64,000 nt of DNA from Endomychus coccineus (taxonomy: Eukaryota > Arthropoda > Insecta > Coleoptera > Endomychidae), in assembly GCA_958510875.1 (NCBI GenBank), contig OY294068.1, positions 32,716,297 to 32,780,296 of the forward strand, in the 5' to 3' direction. The notes under the pieces are model-generated. The model searched no databases. It worked only from the letters and a program-made list of their open reading frames with translations, and was not told the DNA's origin. Made by a program: the position numbers and the translations under genes. Position 1 is the stretch's first letter. Each line of letters begins with the position of its first letter. This document shows, piece by piece, positions 46,081 to 58,059 of the stretch.

Positions 46081-46612
46081 TAATATTATACTTAACTTCT
46101 TTATTTTAAATGGAAAAATATGAAAAAATGTTTCGATTTACGTCCCCCTAACAAGCCGTAAGTAGGCACGTGGACTATTCATCTGGACATTCTGTATGCT
46201 TTATTCAAGTATTACATGTTACGTGTTTTTTGTTGTGCATGCAAAATATCTGTACGTGTGTGTGTAAATTATCTTTATAGGTGTTACGCGTCATTTGAAG
46301 AATCTCGCTGTACTCTACAACTTTCCAAGAAATCGTACGAGTCTGAAGTGTAAGCCATCACTTTCTCGGAGATAAATCTTCGTAGTGACACTGTATTATT
46401 GTAAGATAATAAATGTCACGAAACGAAAGACGAAGGAAAATTTCTTTTTAGATAATTAAATTTTATGATAATTGTTCAAGAAACCCTGACTTAGAAATAA
46501 CATTACTTCTTCGTAGTGACACTGTGTTATTGTAAGATAATTCATGAATGTATACGTACTTATGCGGTACGACTGTGGAATGTGATATAATATAGATTAG
46601 CTTACCTTTTTC
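46081..46612. other. Unannotated interval
   Basis: CTTCGTAGTGACACTGTATTATTGTAAGATAAT occurs in two near-identical copies at about 46378 and 46508, a short direct repeat. No coding motif. Confidence 0.5.
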
Positions 46613-47440
46613 CACTTAATTATAACTTAACTGAAGCACTAATAAACTGTAGAAGAGTTCACATAGTCGAGAAAATAAAGCACTAAAATACGCCAAATCT
46701 GGGAAAGTTGGCGCAGTTGGATGGATTGAGATGCGGTTTTCTGCATTCGATTCACAAAGTGATTTAGAAACTTTGTCCGGTATTTTTGTTTTGCGGAAAA
46801 AATTTTCTGCATTTCTACAGCCAAAAATGCATATTTCTAAGTGCACTTTTTGAGGTGAATAAAAAAACGGACTCGAATTGGTTTCTCGGGGGTTTTTGGG
46901 GTCGCTGAACACGAATATGATATTTAAAAAATTCCCTGAGGTCGCCTTGGACCTCCCCGGGGGTATACTAGCGTCCTGACGTCCTGCATATCGGAAATTA
47001 TTTTTAATGTTTGTCAACTGTTCGAAAGGTGATATGAAGGTTGCTAGTGATGATAACGACATGAAAAAACTCTTCTGCAATACCTGGTGTACCCTGCGTC
47101 CGGGTAACGACGTCATCTTCTAGGAATTTGCTAATTTTTCTTCATAAAAGGTAACAAATTCTAGCTCTCGGGGGTTTTTAAAGTCGCCGATCACGACTGT
47201 GACACTCACAATGTTCTGCAAATTACCTGGGGGTATTTCCGGGACACTCGAGCCCTGTCTATCCACGTCATCTTCTAGGAACTTCTTGTTTTTTTTTTTA
47301 ATTAAATGTAATAAATTCTAGCTCTCGGGTGTTTTCAAAGTTGCCGATCACGACTGTGACACTCACAATGTTCTGCAAATTACCTGGGGGTATTTCCCGG
47401 ACACTCGAGCCCTGTGTATCCACGTCATCTTCTAGGAATT
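46613..47440. repeat. Satellite-like tandem repeat, about 156-bp period
   Basis: Two near-identical units, landmarks CGTCATCTTCTAGGAA at 47110, 47265 and 47423, each with CTCGGG-GTTTT, GCCGATCACGACTGTGACAC and TTACCTGGGGGTATTTCC. A diverged related unit lies at about 46855-47109 (TCGGGGGTTTTTGGGGTCGC). Similar GTTTTTGG/GCGCTGAACACGATT blocks recur at 62700 and 63650. The open frame on the minus strand at 46616-47116 lies within this repeat and is probably not a gene. Confidence 0.8.
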
Positions 47441-47761
47441 TCTTGTTTTGTTAGAAATTTAAGACAAAAGATTTTTGTAGATTTTATTTTATAAATGAAA
47501 TTTGAGTTATTACTAAAATGTGATTTTCTACTGCAAGCAATTAAAAACTAATAAAATCAACATGATGTGTTATGGACCTTGTCGAGTCTTAACTTTCATG
47601 GAAGTTTCGAGAGTGAGATTCAGATTTTTTATGTTGATGACATCCAAAAACCGAAACGTCATATCAGGTAAACATTATTTTTTGAAGGGCCTTATAAAAG
47701 AGCCTTTTTCATTGTCCAGGTATTCCATTTTAACAGCAGTGGCAACACATTACAGAGTTAC

Positions 47762-49361
47762 CAGTGGCGGCTCGTGAATTTTTGAGAGAGGAGGCTGGTC
47801 ATAAAACGTTTTTGTAAAAATATACTCTATTCACAGCCTTTTAACCTTTGCACAGCGACCGTACCAGCTACTTCAGTGACAAAATTAATTGTTACCCAGC
47901 AAGAACCAACGTGGAGGTATAGAGTTTCTCTTGTCAAAAAATTTTTTTGTTCGTTTTTTGTCTTCTATTTTTTTTTGGATTTTTAATATTTTTTCTTTTT
48001 TTTGGAATTTTTCATATTTAGTTTTTTTTTATTAATTTTATTAACTTTTTTTATATATTAACGGAATTCTACGGTCTTTAGTTTGCGAAAAATGATCAAT
48101 AATATTATCAAAAAATGTATCATTTTGTTTTAAGTGTTTTACAAAATCTTTTTCAATAGATATTAAACTAACATTGTATAAACGATTTTGGCCCATTGTA
48201 TTTCGCATGTATGTTTTAATTCGTTTGAGAGTAGAAAATGATCTCTCCACCGATGCCAACGTGACAGGAATGGTGACTGTCAAACAAAGTAGTTTATAAA
48301 ACTGAGGTAAAACTTGTTGCAAATCATTGTCTATCATATATTTTATCATATCGGCGTGAATGTCGTACTGGCCCAAAATATCTTCATCCGAGTATATAAC
48401 GCACAATACATTGTGCAGTGCTATTTTATAAAAAAAAATTATATTTTAGAACTAAGTTATACAAAAAACTTCAATTCATGTAAATCGGAAAATCGAATCT
48501 CAATTTAACCTTTAATAGTATCTAAAATTTCATAAAAAAAGTGTTTATAATGTAGTTTCTTGTCTACCAAATTATATGTTTTCCTCCTTTAACAATATTC
48601 TGTTTACCGGTCAATTTAAACTTAATACTCGATGTAATATGTTCCTGCGATTTTTCATGTCGGTCTATACCACGAGCTAAATTTTTCAAATCATCATAAC
48701 CCGAGTGCCCCCAACATGAAGTTGTATCAGATGTAAATAGCAAGCAATACCACAATACCAGCAATATAATTTATTGTGTACCTCAGATCCCGTTAACCAT
48801 AAATATTTTTTACAATTATCAGTATCAAAATGATCGATTTTGAAACATACCTGTCATCACTAATCTTTTCAGATACTAAATCACTACTCATTTTAACGTT
48901 TAATAACCAAAGAACTCTTTGTTAATAACTCACCGAACAGATAAATTATAACTTAACCTTACATCGCTTCGCGAAACAGAAACAACAGCTGACAGAGCAC
49001 GTGTCGTAGTTTGCAGCGGCGGCAACGGCAAGTAATCGTATTTCATCGACCGCCGGGTGCGTACGAGAAGCTAGCTAGCCTACATAGAGTGTTGCCATAT
49101 TCGCTGTTTTACCCTATTTGGCAATTGAACTGTTCGGAAAAACGGCAACTGTGTTGACCACACGTATTTAGCGTTTGAGATATATAGAGAATCTAGCCTC
49201 TGGCCACTGTTGCCAGATTGAAAATAACTACTGAGAACGGGGAATTAATTGTAAAATTTAATGAATTATCAGAGAAACAGGAAATAAAATGGAGAACGAT
49301 CATTAAGATAAATTGGTGAGGAGGCTGAGCCTCCTTAGCGTCCTTCGAGGAGCCGCCACTG
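47762..49361 (-). mobile_element. hAT deletion derivative, copy 2, with perfect target duplication
   Basis: 1600 bp with ends CAGTGGCGGCTCGTGAAT and the complement of CAGTGGCGGCTCCTCGAA. It is flanked by identical 8-bp AGAGTTAC (47754-47761 and 49362-49369). Same family and same internal deletion as 41744-43377, in opposite orientation and about 4.4 kb away. Confidence 0.93.
48041..48895 (-). pseudogene. hAT transposase with central deletion, copy 2
   Basis: Minus strand: start MSSDLV at about 48893; zinc-finger region KKYLWLTGSEVHNKLYCWYC (about 48815-48755) and SCWGHSGYDDLKNLARGIDR with HEKSQEH (48564-48764). After the deletion joint comes the open dimerisation frame 48406-48041 with VTLASVERSFSTLKRIKTYM. 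Catalytic core missing. The zinc-finger cysteines are better preserved than in copy 1. Confidence 0.85.
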
Positions 49362-49589
49362 AGAGTTACCGATATAAACTGTCGGTTAAATTGACTTGAC
49401 AGCAGGTTGACAGTTCATAACTCGTTGTGAATCTGAATTTTGATAGAATTAAACTTCAAAAGTACAGAACCAGTTCTGTTCTTCCCAGGACTGTAATTCT
49501 TCTTACATTTACGTCATGTGTTGTGTAAATTGCGAAACGTGTAAATATTTCACATTAGTATATTATACTGATGAATGAAGGGGTATGTA

Positions 49590-50145
49590 GGTACCTCTAT
49601 GTGTTTATCTCGACGAAACACCATCTTCGTAAATGGTATGTACTGTCGGCCTTTCCTTGCAAGATTCTGGGACTAACTTCATACTAGTTGTACAGCAGAT
49701 TTTATAACTAGTAGTATTTTCTTTATAAAACAAAGGGATATCGATTAACATGGTGAAATCTATCAAAACAACTGTAGATAATGAATAAACTGCCAATAAG
49801 CACCCCCAAGAAATCTGATGTACAAGAATGGTTAAGTAGGAAGAACATACCCACATTATGATAACACTTTGAAACCACTGTTGTTGATCTTGGTAAAATG
49901 AATAAGCTACAATAAATATACGTAGCTGGAAAATATGGGCAAAGAAGTGCTTCGTCTACCCCCTTACCATTGCATTTTAACCCCATTGAACATATCTGGG
50001 GTATAACTGAAAATTACTACAGGGATTGAGTTGGCACAGATGCTAGTTCAAGGAAAAATAATATTTGGCTATGTGGAAAGGGGCTAGAAAAACCAACACC
50101 AGAAATATGGGTAAAGACTATTCGACATACTGATAAAATGAATAA
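49590..50145 (+). pseudogene. Tc1/IS630-type DDE transposase, C-terminal half, frameshifted
   Basis: VYLDET at about 49598-49615 (catalytic D-E-T block), KSDVQEWLSRKNI at about 49810-49850, then LRLPPYHCILNPIEHIWGIT at about 49950-50010 in one or another frame (PYHCxxNPIE is the second conserved block, with a catalytic Glu), and PTPEIWVKTIRHTDKM at about 50095-50142. The order matches DDE_3-type transposases of insects. Stops and frame changes throughout; no terminal repeats identified. Confidence 0.8.
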
Positions 50146-50302
50146 TTCTGTATTACCAATGTGCATTGTTTAAAGGAACTATCTTTTTTATGGTAGTGAA
50201 GTAATATTTGTTATTTTGATGTGCTTGTACAATAACCTCAAGTTACGGCAGCAATTTTAATACTCGTACAAATAAATGATATGGATTTAAAGCTTGCTTC
50301 CT

Positions 50303-50775
50303 CTACTGAAGTTTAATTTGTATACCTATATTTGAAACTTCAGTTATCAGAATAGTTTTATTTTTTACATCATGAATCTCTTGTAAAATATCTGCATGAT
50401 GTAACCAAAATGAATCTTCCCAAGAATAGTTTCTTCCATTCGGTTTTTGTTCAACTAACGAGTGAGCTATAGAATGTCCACATTCTTGACTAGCATAAAT
50501 CGAATACAAAATTAAATAATCACTTACTTTATTTTCAACGGAAGTAGACTTCTTAAGTTTATCGAAATCCTCTTCGATGCGCTCTTGCTTACTAATTTAG
50601 AATTCTTTAAATTTTCATAATATATTAGATCACGGAAGGTCGAGGCAGATTTATCCATATGTTCCCTTCATAGATTTAAATAGTTTGACGTTAATCCATG
50701 TTGATATCTCAGTAAACATGACTGTTGAATCTTTCAATTTTTTCTTTTAATTTAAAGAAATTTTCATGAAGATTA
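50303..50775 (-). pseudogene. Decayed protein-coding sequence of unknown family, possibly host-derived
   Basis: Minus strand. The longest open piece runs from about 50599 to the stop at 50303: RIEEDFDKLKKSTSVENKVS, then YASQECGHSIAHSLVEQKPN, then SWEDSFWLHHADILQEIHDV. Upstream pieces in shifted frames continue the same amphipathic style: SGNNLHENFFKLKEKIERFN (about 50780-50720) preceded by TTTGTGTTCCAG, a possible 3' splice site; TEISTWINVKLFKSMKG; and KSASTFRDLIYYENLKN. Lysine/glutamate-rich helices suggest a coiled-coil protein. I do not recognise it and it carries no transposon signature. Confidence 0.45.
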
Positions 50776-52222
50776 TTTCCTGATTTCTGGAACACAAATA
50801 TTGTTGCTTATGTGCCTATTATAGGTGTAAAAAGGGTTTAGTACAGGTTATTTCCAATATTTAAAAGCAAAATCATTCTTAGAAAATTAAAATTTCATGT
50901 AAGATTAAAATATCTAAAAGTAAAGAACATCTAGGGATTGCCAGATGTTTTCAATAATAAATGTAGCTTGAGAAAGGTGAAGGAATTTCTAAAATAAATA
51001 TAAGACAATTCACACTATCTTCAAGCAGGGTGATATGATACCATAGCTGATATGGTTAAGAGGGTTGCAATAAGTTCACAAATGTTTGCTTGTAAAGGAA
51101 ATCATAAACCTATCAAGATGAATAACCAATATAGGACGAAAAACTAATGGGTAGCTTCATGTAAAATCTGAAGATGTTTTATGTACATTCAAATCAGTTA
51201 GTGATATTTAGAAAAGAACAAATAGATTTAGAAATCCCCACCGAAAACACTCTGAACTAGAGTCCTCAAGATAGGAATCTTATTGCTTATTGGTCAAACA
51301 ATTAGGGGATCCTTTTCCGAATTGTAGATTGGCTCTTGAGAAAAAAAGGACGCATTACAAATACAAGGGATAATGCCTAAAACCTTAAGTTATATTTTCT
51401 AGCTTGAATTAGTCTCTTGAGAAATCACGTAACACTTAATTTCAATTAATTTAACTTGATAGTTTCTTCAGAGTGTTTTTGGTAAGAAGGGTGGATTCCG
51501 CTAAATCAGAGTTGTTTTAGATTTTTGATCAGTTGTTGTTCTTAGTATTTATTCGAGTTAAGTTCAATAATATTTTCGAATCATTTCATTCAATTTCGAT
51601 CCCCTAGGTTCATCCTAGTTGGGTATCAATTTAACATTAGTTTTATTCCTCTTTTAGCTAATTTAGATTATCTAGGTATTTTATTTGAGTATAGATTCAG
51701 ATATTAGTTTTTTATTCTTATTAGAAATAAAGTTAATTATAATATCCCTTCATTATCTTCAATTATCATGCATTCTTACATTATTATCATTATCATTTAA
51801 TTGTTATTTGCAATTATTAAATTTTATTGTTGTTGTTGAGTACTGATTAATATCAGCGTTCACCTCTTCCACTTACCTACCAGTGTGTTAAAATCTCAAG
51901 TGTCTTGTGAAAGAAAAGGGTAAGTGTCGATGATATTTTTCAAGTTTGTTCTGTCTAATCAATGATTGGAATCAAACTCCAACATGTCATGGTTCTCTAA
52001 ATTAAATGGCCACACTGTTAATAAATAAATAGACTGAAGATTAGGAATAATATAAATTCCTTGAATAACGTTTTATAGAGATTTATCAATAGAGTACCAT
52101 GTTACAAAGGCATCCGAGAAAAGAATGTACAAACAAGGAAAAATGAGAATTTTGAACATGAAAAAACACATAATGCAGTATGCCAAGTTCCCTTATCGTC
52201 CTTCTTTCTAGTCATAAAAATT
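50776..52222. other. Unannotated interval
   Basis: No coding or repeat feature recognised. Confidence 0.5.
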
Positions 52223-52860
52223 CAGTGGCGGCTCGTGAGTTATGAAAGAGGATGGGCACAAGAAAAAAACTTAGCTATTTTTTGTACATAAAATTCATTC
52301 TCCTATTTTTCATGCTGGAAAAAACGTCTATGACTTTGTTGTCAAAATCCGGGATAGACGGGACGAACTTCTTTTCTATTGATAGGACCGCCAATGCGTT
52401 CAGTCGATGTTCTGACATTGTGCCTTCCAGTTTTAATGAGCTTGAGGGTAAAAGAACATCGTTCACATTCTGCTGTCGACGTGGGCGTTGCACAAATAAT
52501 ATCCAACAGTTTGTATGTTTCCGTCAAAACTTTTTTCAGGTTGTTGCTCGTTATGAACACAAAATGTGGCAAAATACGTCACACATGTCATCATGCTCAT
52601 AAATTGCTGAAAGTTCACTTTTTAATTTTACACTGTCCATGTACATGAGATAAGATTTCATAGTTTCATCAAAATGTTTTTGTGAAAATACATTTCTATA
52701 AGTTTTAAAATTTTTATAATCAAATAATTTGGCTACAGCCTAAAATCGGTCGCTAATTTGGCTTAAAATAGTGTCACATACTTTCTTTGCAATAACAGCT
52801 CTGTTATCTCCAACTGTCGTTTTTGTCTTTTCCTGGCAGGTTCTTCATTATTGCTTTCTA
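52223..52860 (-). mobile_element. hAT element end with dimerisation domain, truncated
   Basis: Terminus CAGTGGCGGCTCGTGAGT at 52223 is the same type as 47762. Minus-strand frames 52572-52275 encode YKLLDIICATPTSTAECERC...FTLKLIKT and RLNALAVLSIEKKFVPSIPD, the hAT dimerisation domain (ERSFS degraded to ERCSF, with one frameshift). The other end is cut off by PLE-A at about 52862. Confidence 0.8.
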
Positions 52861-52861
52861 T

Positions 52862-53390
52862 ATAATATCTCGGAAAATAGGTTATACTAACACATATGCT
52901 TACAATTTTCGTTAAAAGTATATTTTAGCTAGAATGCTCAAATAGCAATATTTCTAATAAGGTCTGACAACCTTTTTCTATTACCTCATAAATCTTCAAC
53001 ATCTGGTTCGAAAGTGGAGACTAGATCGTCATATTTTTAGTTCAGTCCTTCAGTCGTATTACATACTGTGATTCGATATGTCTTCAGAGCTTATAAGAAT
53101 ATTGCGAAGCAGCGGATTCTTAATTCATATACTTAAAACATTAATATGTTATAATTTCGATTGTTCGTGTTTCTGTTCGTTTCGGCTACGTGGCATTTTT
53201 AATTGAAATAAGTGCGGCAGGGACGCCTTGTGGTGATACAATTACTTTTAAGAAATCACGTTTTATACAGTGATACGTCTTCTGATGATGGTCGTGAGAC
53301 CGAAACGTGTGTGAAAATGGAAATAATAAGAATATGTGTTAGTGTGACATATTTCCCGAGAATTTTATATTTAATAAATTTCTTATTCAT
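52862..53390 (+). mobile_element. PLE-A 3' region with inverted tail
   Basis: 52862-52908 is the complement of the PLE-A terminal segment (GGTCACACTAACACATATG-type). From 52909 the plus-strand 3' UTR runs to TTTCCCGAGAATTTTATATT, closely matching 19610-20051. The inverted fragment at the 5' side is the same arrangement as at 3191. Confidence 0.8.
53277..53318 (+). ncRNA. Hammerhead-ribozyme motif, PLE-A copy 5
   Basis: GTCTT, CTGATGA, perfect stem II GGTC-GTGA-GACC, GAAA, then CGTGTGTG-AAAAT where CGTACGTA-AAGAC is expected. The core and stem II are intact; stems I and III are damaged. Confidence 0.6.
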
Positions 53391-53679
53391 CCTCTAAGTT
53401 ACCTTTGACGATAGGTTGCTGGAAAATGCCCCTTAACCGTTGCCTTTTGAGAGGTGTTTACATTACTTATTTCCCACCCAAGTTCTGGGAAACTTTTCTA
53501 CTTTAGTTCCAACTTGGATATCTCGGGGGCCATCTTTTTGTTAAGTTTTACTCCTCGTCGAGAACTTCTGCTAGGGTCCTCACCACAAGTCCTGTCACAG
53601 TGCTATCTATGGATATCTTGAATAGTAGACTTCCGCGGATAGCTAATCTTGAAAAATCTTGGCTTCCGGATGGATAGTC

Positions 53680-56092
53680 CAGCAGCGGAACTACCATACA
53701 GCAAAAGGGAGCAATGCAGAAGGGGGGGTCCGTGGGCCCAAGGGGCCTTCGGGCTAACAATGGATTTTTTAAATGTAGTAATGTATTAGGCAACATCTAC
53801 GTTAAAGTACAACAAAAGAGTTACTAAGCAACTGGGAGAAACTTTCAAAAATTACAAGGTTCAGTAACAGTCCCCGAAACCCAAGTGACTAAGTTAAATG
53901 AAAACACGGACACAGACGTTCAACCTAATCCAGTTTTGGCTGAAAACTCTGACAAAATGGAAATGTCGTTATTTTCAATATTTCCATCGCTAGTTCTAGC
54001 TCGGTAAGTAAGTTAAAACCTAAATATAAACGAACAACAGTGAACATCAAGAACACGATGAACGGCAATCTACGGCAGACGATTTTAAGAATGACGTATA
54101 GGCTATTCTCAAAATCAAATTTTGTCTGATGAAGTAAAGAAACCAATTATAAGCTTTAGTACAAATTCTCCTCTAAATACAGGCCCTTTCCCTCGAGATC
54201 CAACCCAAAATAATAGGAAATTTTCCAATGTTTATTTTAAAAAGGAAAAACTATATAGTTTAGTAGTTAGGCAGTGGTTGCGCTATTCTTAAGTATTAGA
54301 CGCAGTTTATTGCAAACCATGCTGGATTTTTTCTAAACGAAATGATAATTGGCGTAACAAAGACATTTAAGATTGGGTCGGATTGTCAAAGAAAATTCAG
54401 GTTCACGAGGCCTTAAGTTTTAGATCGTCTTATTAACATTACGTTAACGCTAGCTAAAAACTGTTTAGCATTGCGTGGACATCGTGAATTACTTTCAAAC
54501 ACCTATGATGGTAATTTTTTTCCATGGTATTATTTCAAAAGTTCTAGAAGCTCCGTTGTTTGCTGTTATGATCGATACAACCCAAGACTTAAGTAAGGAA
54601 GATTAATTAAATAATATTATTAGATACGTAGAAAATGCAATAACTGAAAATGATGAACCAATGTCAATAGAAATAAAAAAATCTTTCTTAAGATTTACAG
54701 AAGTGCATGATCATTTAACCCGTGGATTATCATTAAAAATTGTGAAATTAATAGAAGATAAATGGACTCTGTTTTGAAAAGTGTCGTGGTCAAGGTTACG
54801 ATGGGGCAGTTATTATGAGCGGAGTGTATGGGGGAGTTCAGGATTTAATAAAAGAAAAACAGCCGAAAGCCACCTCCATCCACAGTGTAGCTCATAATTT
54901 AAATTTGTTAGTTGGAGATGCGGTAAAGTGTTCTGTGGAAATCCAGTCATCTATTGCATTTATGGAAGAAATATATGTATTTTTTGTAAACAGTTTATGT
55001 CGGCGGGATGTACTAGCAGATATATCAGGATAAAAAGAAATAACCATAAAAAGACTAAAACCAACAGGCTGGGCAGGCCGAGAAACATCTTTGCTGACAG
55101 TAAAGTTTCTTAGACATCATCAAAGCACTGGATAAAATAATTTTGTGTAGTAATAAGAGAGATGAGCAAATAGAAGCTGATGATATTAAAACCAAAATGG
55201 CTGCATTTGTATTTATTTTTAAAACTAACATACTTGAAAAAATAATGTGTAACGTAAACTTTGCATCAAAATTATTGCAAGCTAAAGATATGGACATTCC
55301 AAGCGCTGTAGATACATTAAAAAGGGTTCATATTCATTTAAGCAAATTAGGAAATGACTATGACACTCTAAGGAATGAAGCTGTAGAGTTGGCTAGGAAA
55401 TGGAACTTTAGAACTGAATTTAAGAAAAAAAGACCGGTCACTAAGCGGCATTATGATGAACTGGCTCTGGACCATCGTTTTGATGGCGACACAGATATCT
55501 TCCGAATCAATATATATCTGAAAGTGTTTGATGTAGTGATGTGGAGAACTAAACAATAGATTCAGTGGCTTGTATCGCGTATTGAAAACAATAGTTACAC
55601 TGTCACAAGATCACCTTTTTTAATGCGCAGAAAATTTTGTAACCCATTACAAAGATGATATTTCAGAAAAATTTCCTGTTCAAATAATAAACTTAGCGTC
55701 AATTCTTAAAGATGAACTTTCTGAAATTAAATCGGTAAAAGAACTAGCAGAACTGTTAATTATTAAATATAGCAAATTAAAACTCACAAAAAATTATATA
55801 TGCACAACAATAACAGAAAAAAGATTAAGCGGCTTTGCAATTTTGGCTATTGAAGCTGATGAAGCCACAAACTAGATTTTAAAGATGTGTTAAAAACTTT
55901 GCTAATGCTGAAACTCGCCGTAAAGAGTTTTAAAATCAGTGCTTGTTATTTGTTATACCTATAAAAAATACCTATAAAATAATACGTTTTTAAAATTTAT
56001 GGCGCTTGATTTTTTATTTCCAAGGGGCCTTCAATAAATGGATTGAAGTTCAATTGAATTTTGCGGGGGGGGGGGGGAAGGAGTTGCCACTG
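53680..56092 (+). mobile_element. hAT transposon, ZMYM/DUF4371-type, copy 2
   Basis: Begins CAGCAGCGGAACTACC like copy 1 and ends GAGTTGCCACTG; the right end has diverged. It lies in repeat B. The flanking octamers (GGATAGTC, ATAGCCTT) do not match, so no target duplication is claimed. A 13-base G run lies at 56065-56077. Confidence 0.85.
53890..55930 (+). pseudogene. hAT transposase (DUF4371 type), copy 2, broken
   Basis: Parallel to 16947-19152. VMIDTTQDLSKED (about 54565); GQGYDGAVIMSGVYGGVQDL (about 54795-54855), better preserved than copy 1; HSVAHNLNLLVGDAVKCSVE (about 54885-54945). The open frame 55143-55559 covers the helical region to the central catalytic part. The C-terminal LLIIKYSKLKLTKNYICTTI carries the same loss of the SAERSFS block as copy 1. 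Multiple stops. Confidence 0.85.
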
Positions 56093-57621
56093 ATAGCCTT
56101 GTCCTTGGGGTAGCTCAGAGAAGTTATAACCAGGGTCCCAAAACGGGCAGAAGGAATAGTATGAAAATTTATAATGGCAACCGATACTGGTTAAACTTAG
56201 CTAATTTTCAACGGAGGAAGCAGGAATCGTTAAACGATATGCATATTGTATTCTTTTAAATAACCTATTTTCAACAACAAATGAACTGTTACAAACTACA
56301 AACATTATTATAGCAAGTGGCAAGTACATAAAGTATAAACTGTAGGAAAGTAGCGGTAGAATTGTGGATAACGATAGTCGGTCGGGTGGGTCAATGATAA
56401 TTACGAGCTCGTACAATATTTCCTCTACGTTTATTAACAGATTGGCCACATTTTATTTCATTTGCCCTGCCTTATCTCAACGGAAATTCTCGCTTTATGA
56501 CGGTATCTTCCCGATAATTGTACAAAATACAAATGCGTTAAGTTATTCATGCAATCTTCACACAGAAATCCAATGGTCGGTTACAGCTCTTCCGGATGAC
56601 ACAGCGTGCAAAAACTATAACCACCGCTATCTGCGGCACCCCCTTATTTCCGGATGACACAGCGTACAAGAGGGATGTTACGATAAGCAAACAATCACTT
56701 CGAGCCCTGACTTCGGGATAGCACAGCGTGCAAAAGTATACTGAGATCCTGTTTCATTTAGTTCTCACAACTCTGACGCAGTACAGTTACTTAATAGTAC
56801 AATTTCCAGTACTTCCACGGTGTTTATCGAGTCGTTTATTGAAATTCAATATGCAATATTATGACAATTACTAATTATTAATTGGCATGTAATATTGATA
56901 GCGAACCGAACAAACAACGGAATATTCAATACTTCAATGTACCAAAATGTAATAGCAAGATAAATGGTTTACAAGCTCACCCCAATACTTCACTGATAAT
57001 ACACTTATTTCTCACAGCACGGATTGCTAACAACGGTTTTTTTTTTAATTTCCGAACTTATCACTTCGCACAAGTCAAAGAGAAAAGAGAAAATCTTTTA
57101 TACTTTTTCGACGTTCTGGTTAGATCATCTCGGTAATTCCAGCAGGATCTTTTTTCTATATTATCCTAACGATACTTTTTAGTGACGCCACTTTTTCTAT
57201 CAATATTTTGCGCTCATGATACTCCACTAATTCCTGATCTGGTGCAAAAAATCCTTATCATCGGTTGTCCATTTGTGTGTAGTTTTTTACACATACGGTT
57301 GCTAAAAGTTTGTTGTTTTAACGCTAACGTTTCACGTTTTTATTGCCTAATTTATCGAAACGAATACCGAAATAACGATAAGAGCTACGAGTGCGTATTG
57401 AAATAATTATAATCATTCCGAATTTCGGAGCTCCGTTAATTTATGTGTGTTTCTGGAATGATGTTAAATTCTTCGAATTGAATAAAATAGGCAATTCTGA
57501 TGGAACTATGAGCATATTAGATAGATGTGCATTGCATGTTTTCTTCCTAAAATCTTCGGAAATTTATGATTGATAGGTATTTTCAACTAAATAATTAGTT
57601 CAAATTTTGAGCTTCGTTACA

Positions 57622-58059
57622 AAGCTAATATAATATTTATAATCTAGACTGTGGATATGGAATGCTCTAAATTTGAGGCAAATTAAAGTAGAGTCTATAT
57701 AACATATTCTTTAACATTTTGACGTTCCAAATTTGTGGGATAGGGTGCTCTCAAATTCAAAGAATATCTATTCCATAAAATGAGGCAATTTTCTCGTCTC
57801 CCGAGTCAAAGTTGGGATACTGCATAAAATTTGATTGGGTTTTCAATTCAGCCAATTATTCTTTATGCATTCGAGAATGTGAACCGATCGAATAGATGAA
57901 ATAATAGTCTTGTATTATCAACTGGATGAGGATACAGGATATTTAACTTGTTATGTTTAGAAAAATTATTCACGGCTTTGCTGTTGAATGCATTATTGTC
58001 ACTAATACGAAATATCATGTTCCAATTTGTTCTGATTTCAAAATAATTGACTTTATAAA
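57622..58059. other. Unannotated interval
   Basis: AT-rich; nothing recognised. Confidence 0.5.

Larger units (their letters stand above)
53523..57621 (-). repeat. Repeat B, copy 3, interrupted by a hAT
   Basis: Segments 53523-53679 and 56093-57621 match copies 1 and 2 (GAACTTCTGCTAGGGTCCTC, ATAGCCTTGTCC, TTGAGCTTCGTTACA). The second segment includes internal sequence absent from copy 1. On the minus strand the 3' boundary again abuts a TGGCCCCCGA-type sequence, a mutated form of the TGGCGCCCGA seen in copy 1. Confidence 0.6.

Noticed and set aside
46616..47116. 166-codon open frame on the minus strand as a gene
   Set aside because: It lies within the satellite-like repeat, has no family motif, and its sequence recurs in diverged tandem units.
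41744..49361. One giant palindrome spanning both hAT derivatives
   Set aside because: The outer arms are inverted hAT copies, but the sequence between them is PLE2, satellite and other material that does not pair overall, and copy 2 has its own target duplication.
49605..49986. Minus-strand open frames as membrane proteins
   Set aside because: They are antisense to a recognisable DDE transposase fragment; hydrophobic composition is a by-product of the complementary codons.
53672..56100. Target duplication for the second ZMYM-type hAT
   Set aside because: The octamers flanking 53680-56092 differ (GGATAGTC, ATAGCCTT) and shifting by one base gives only a partial match.
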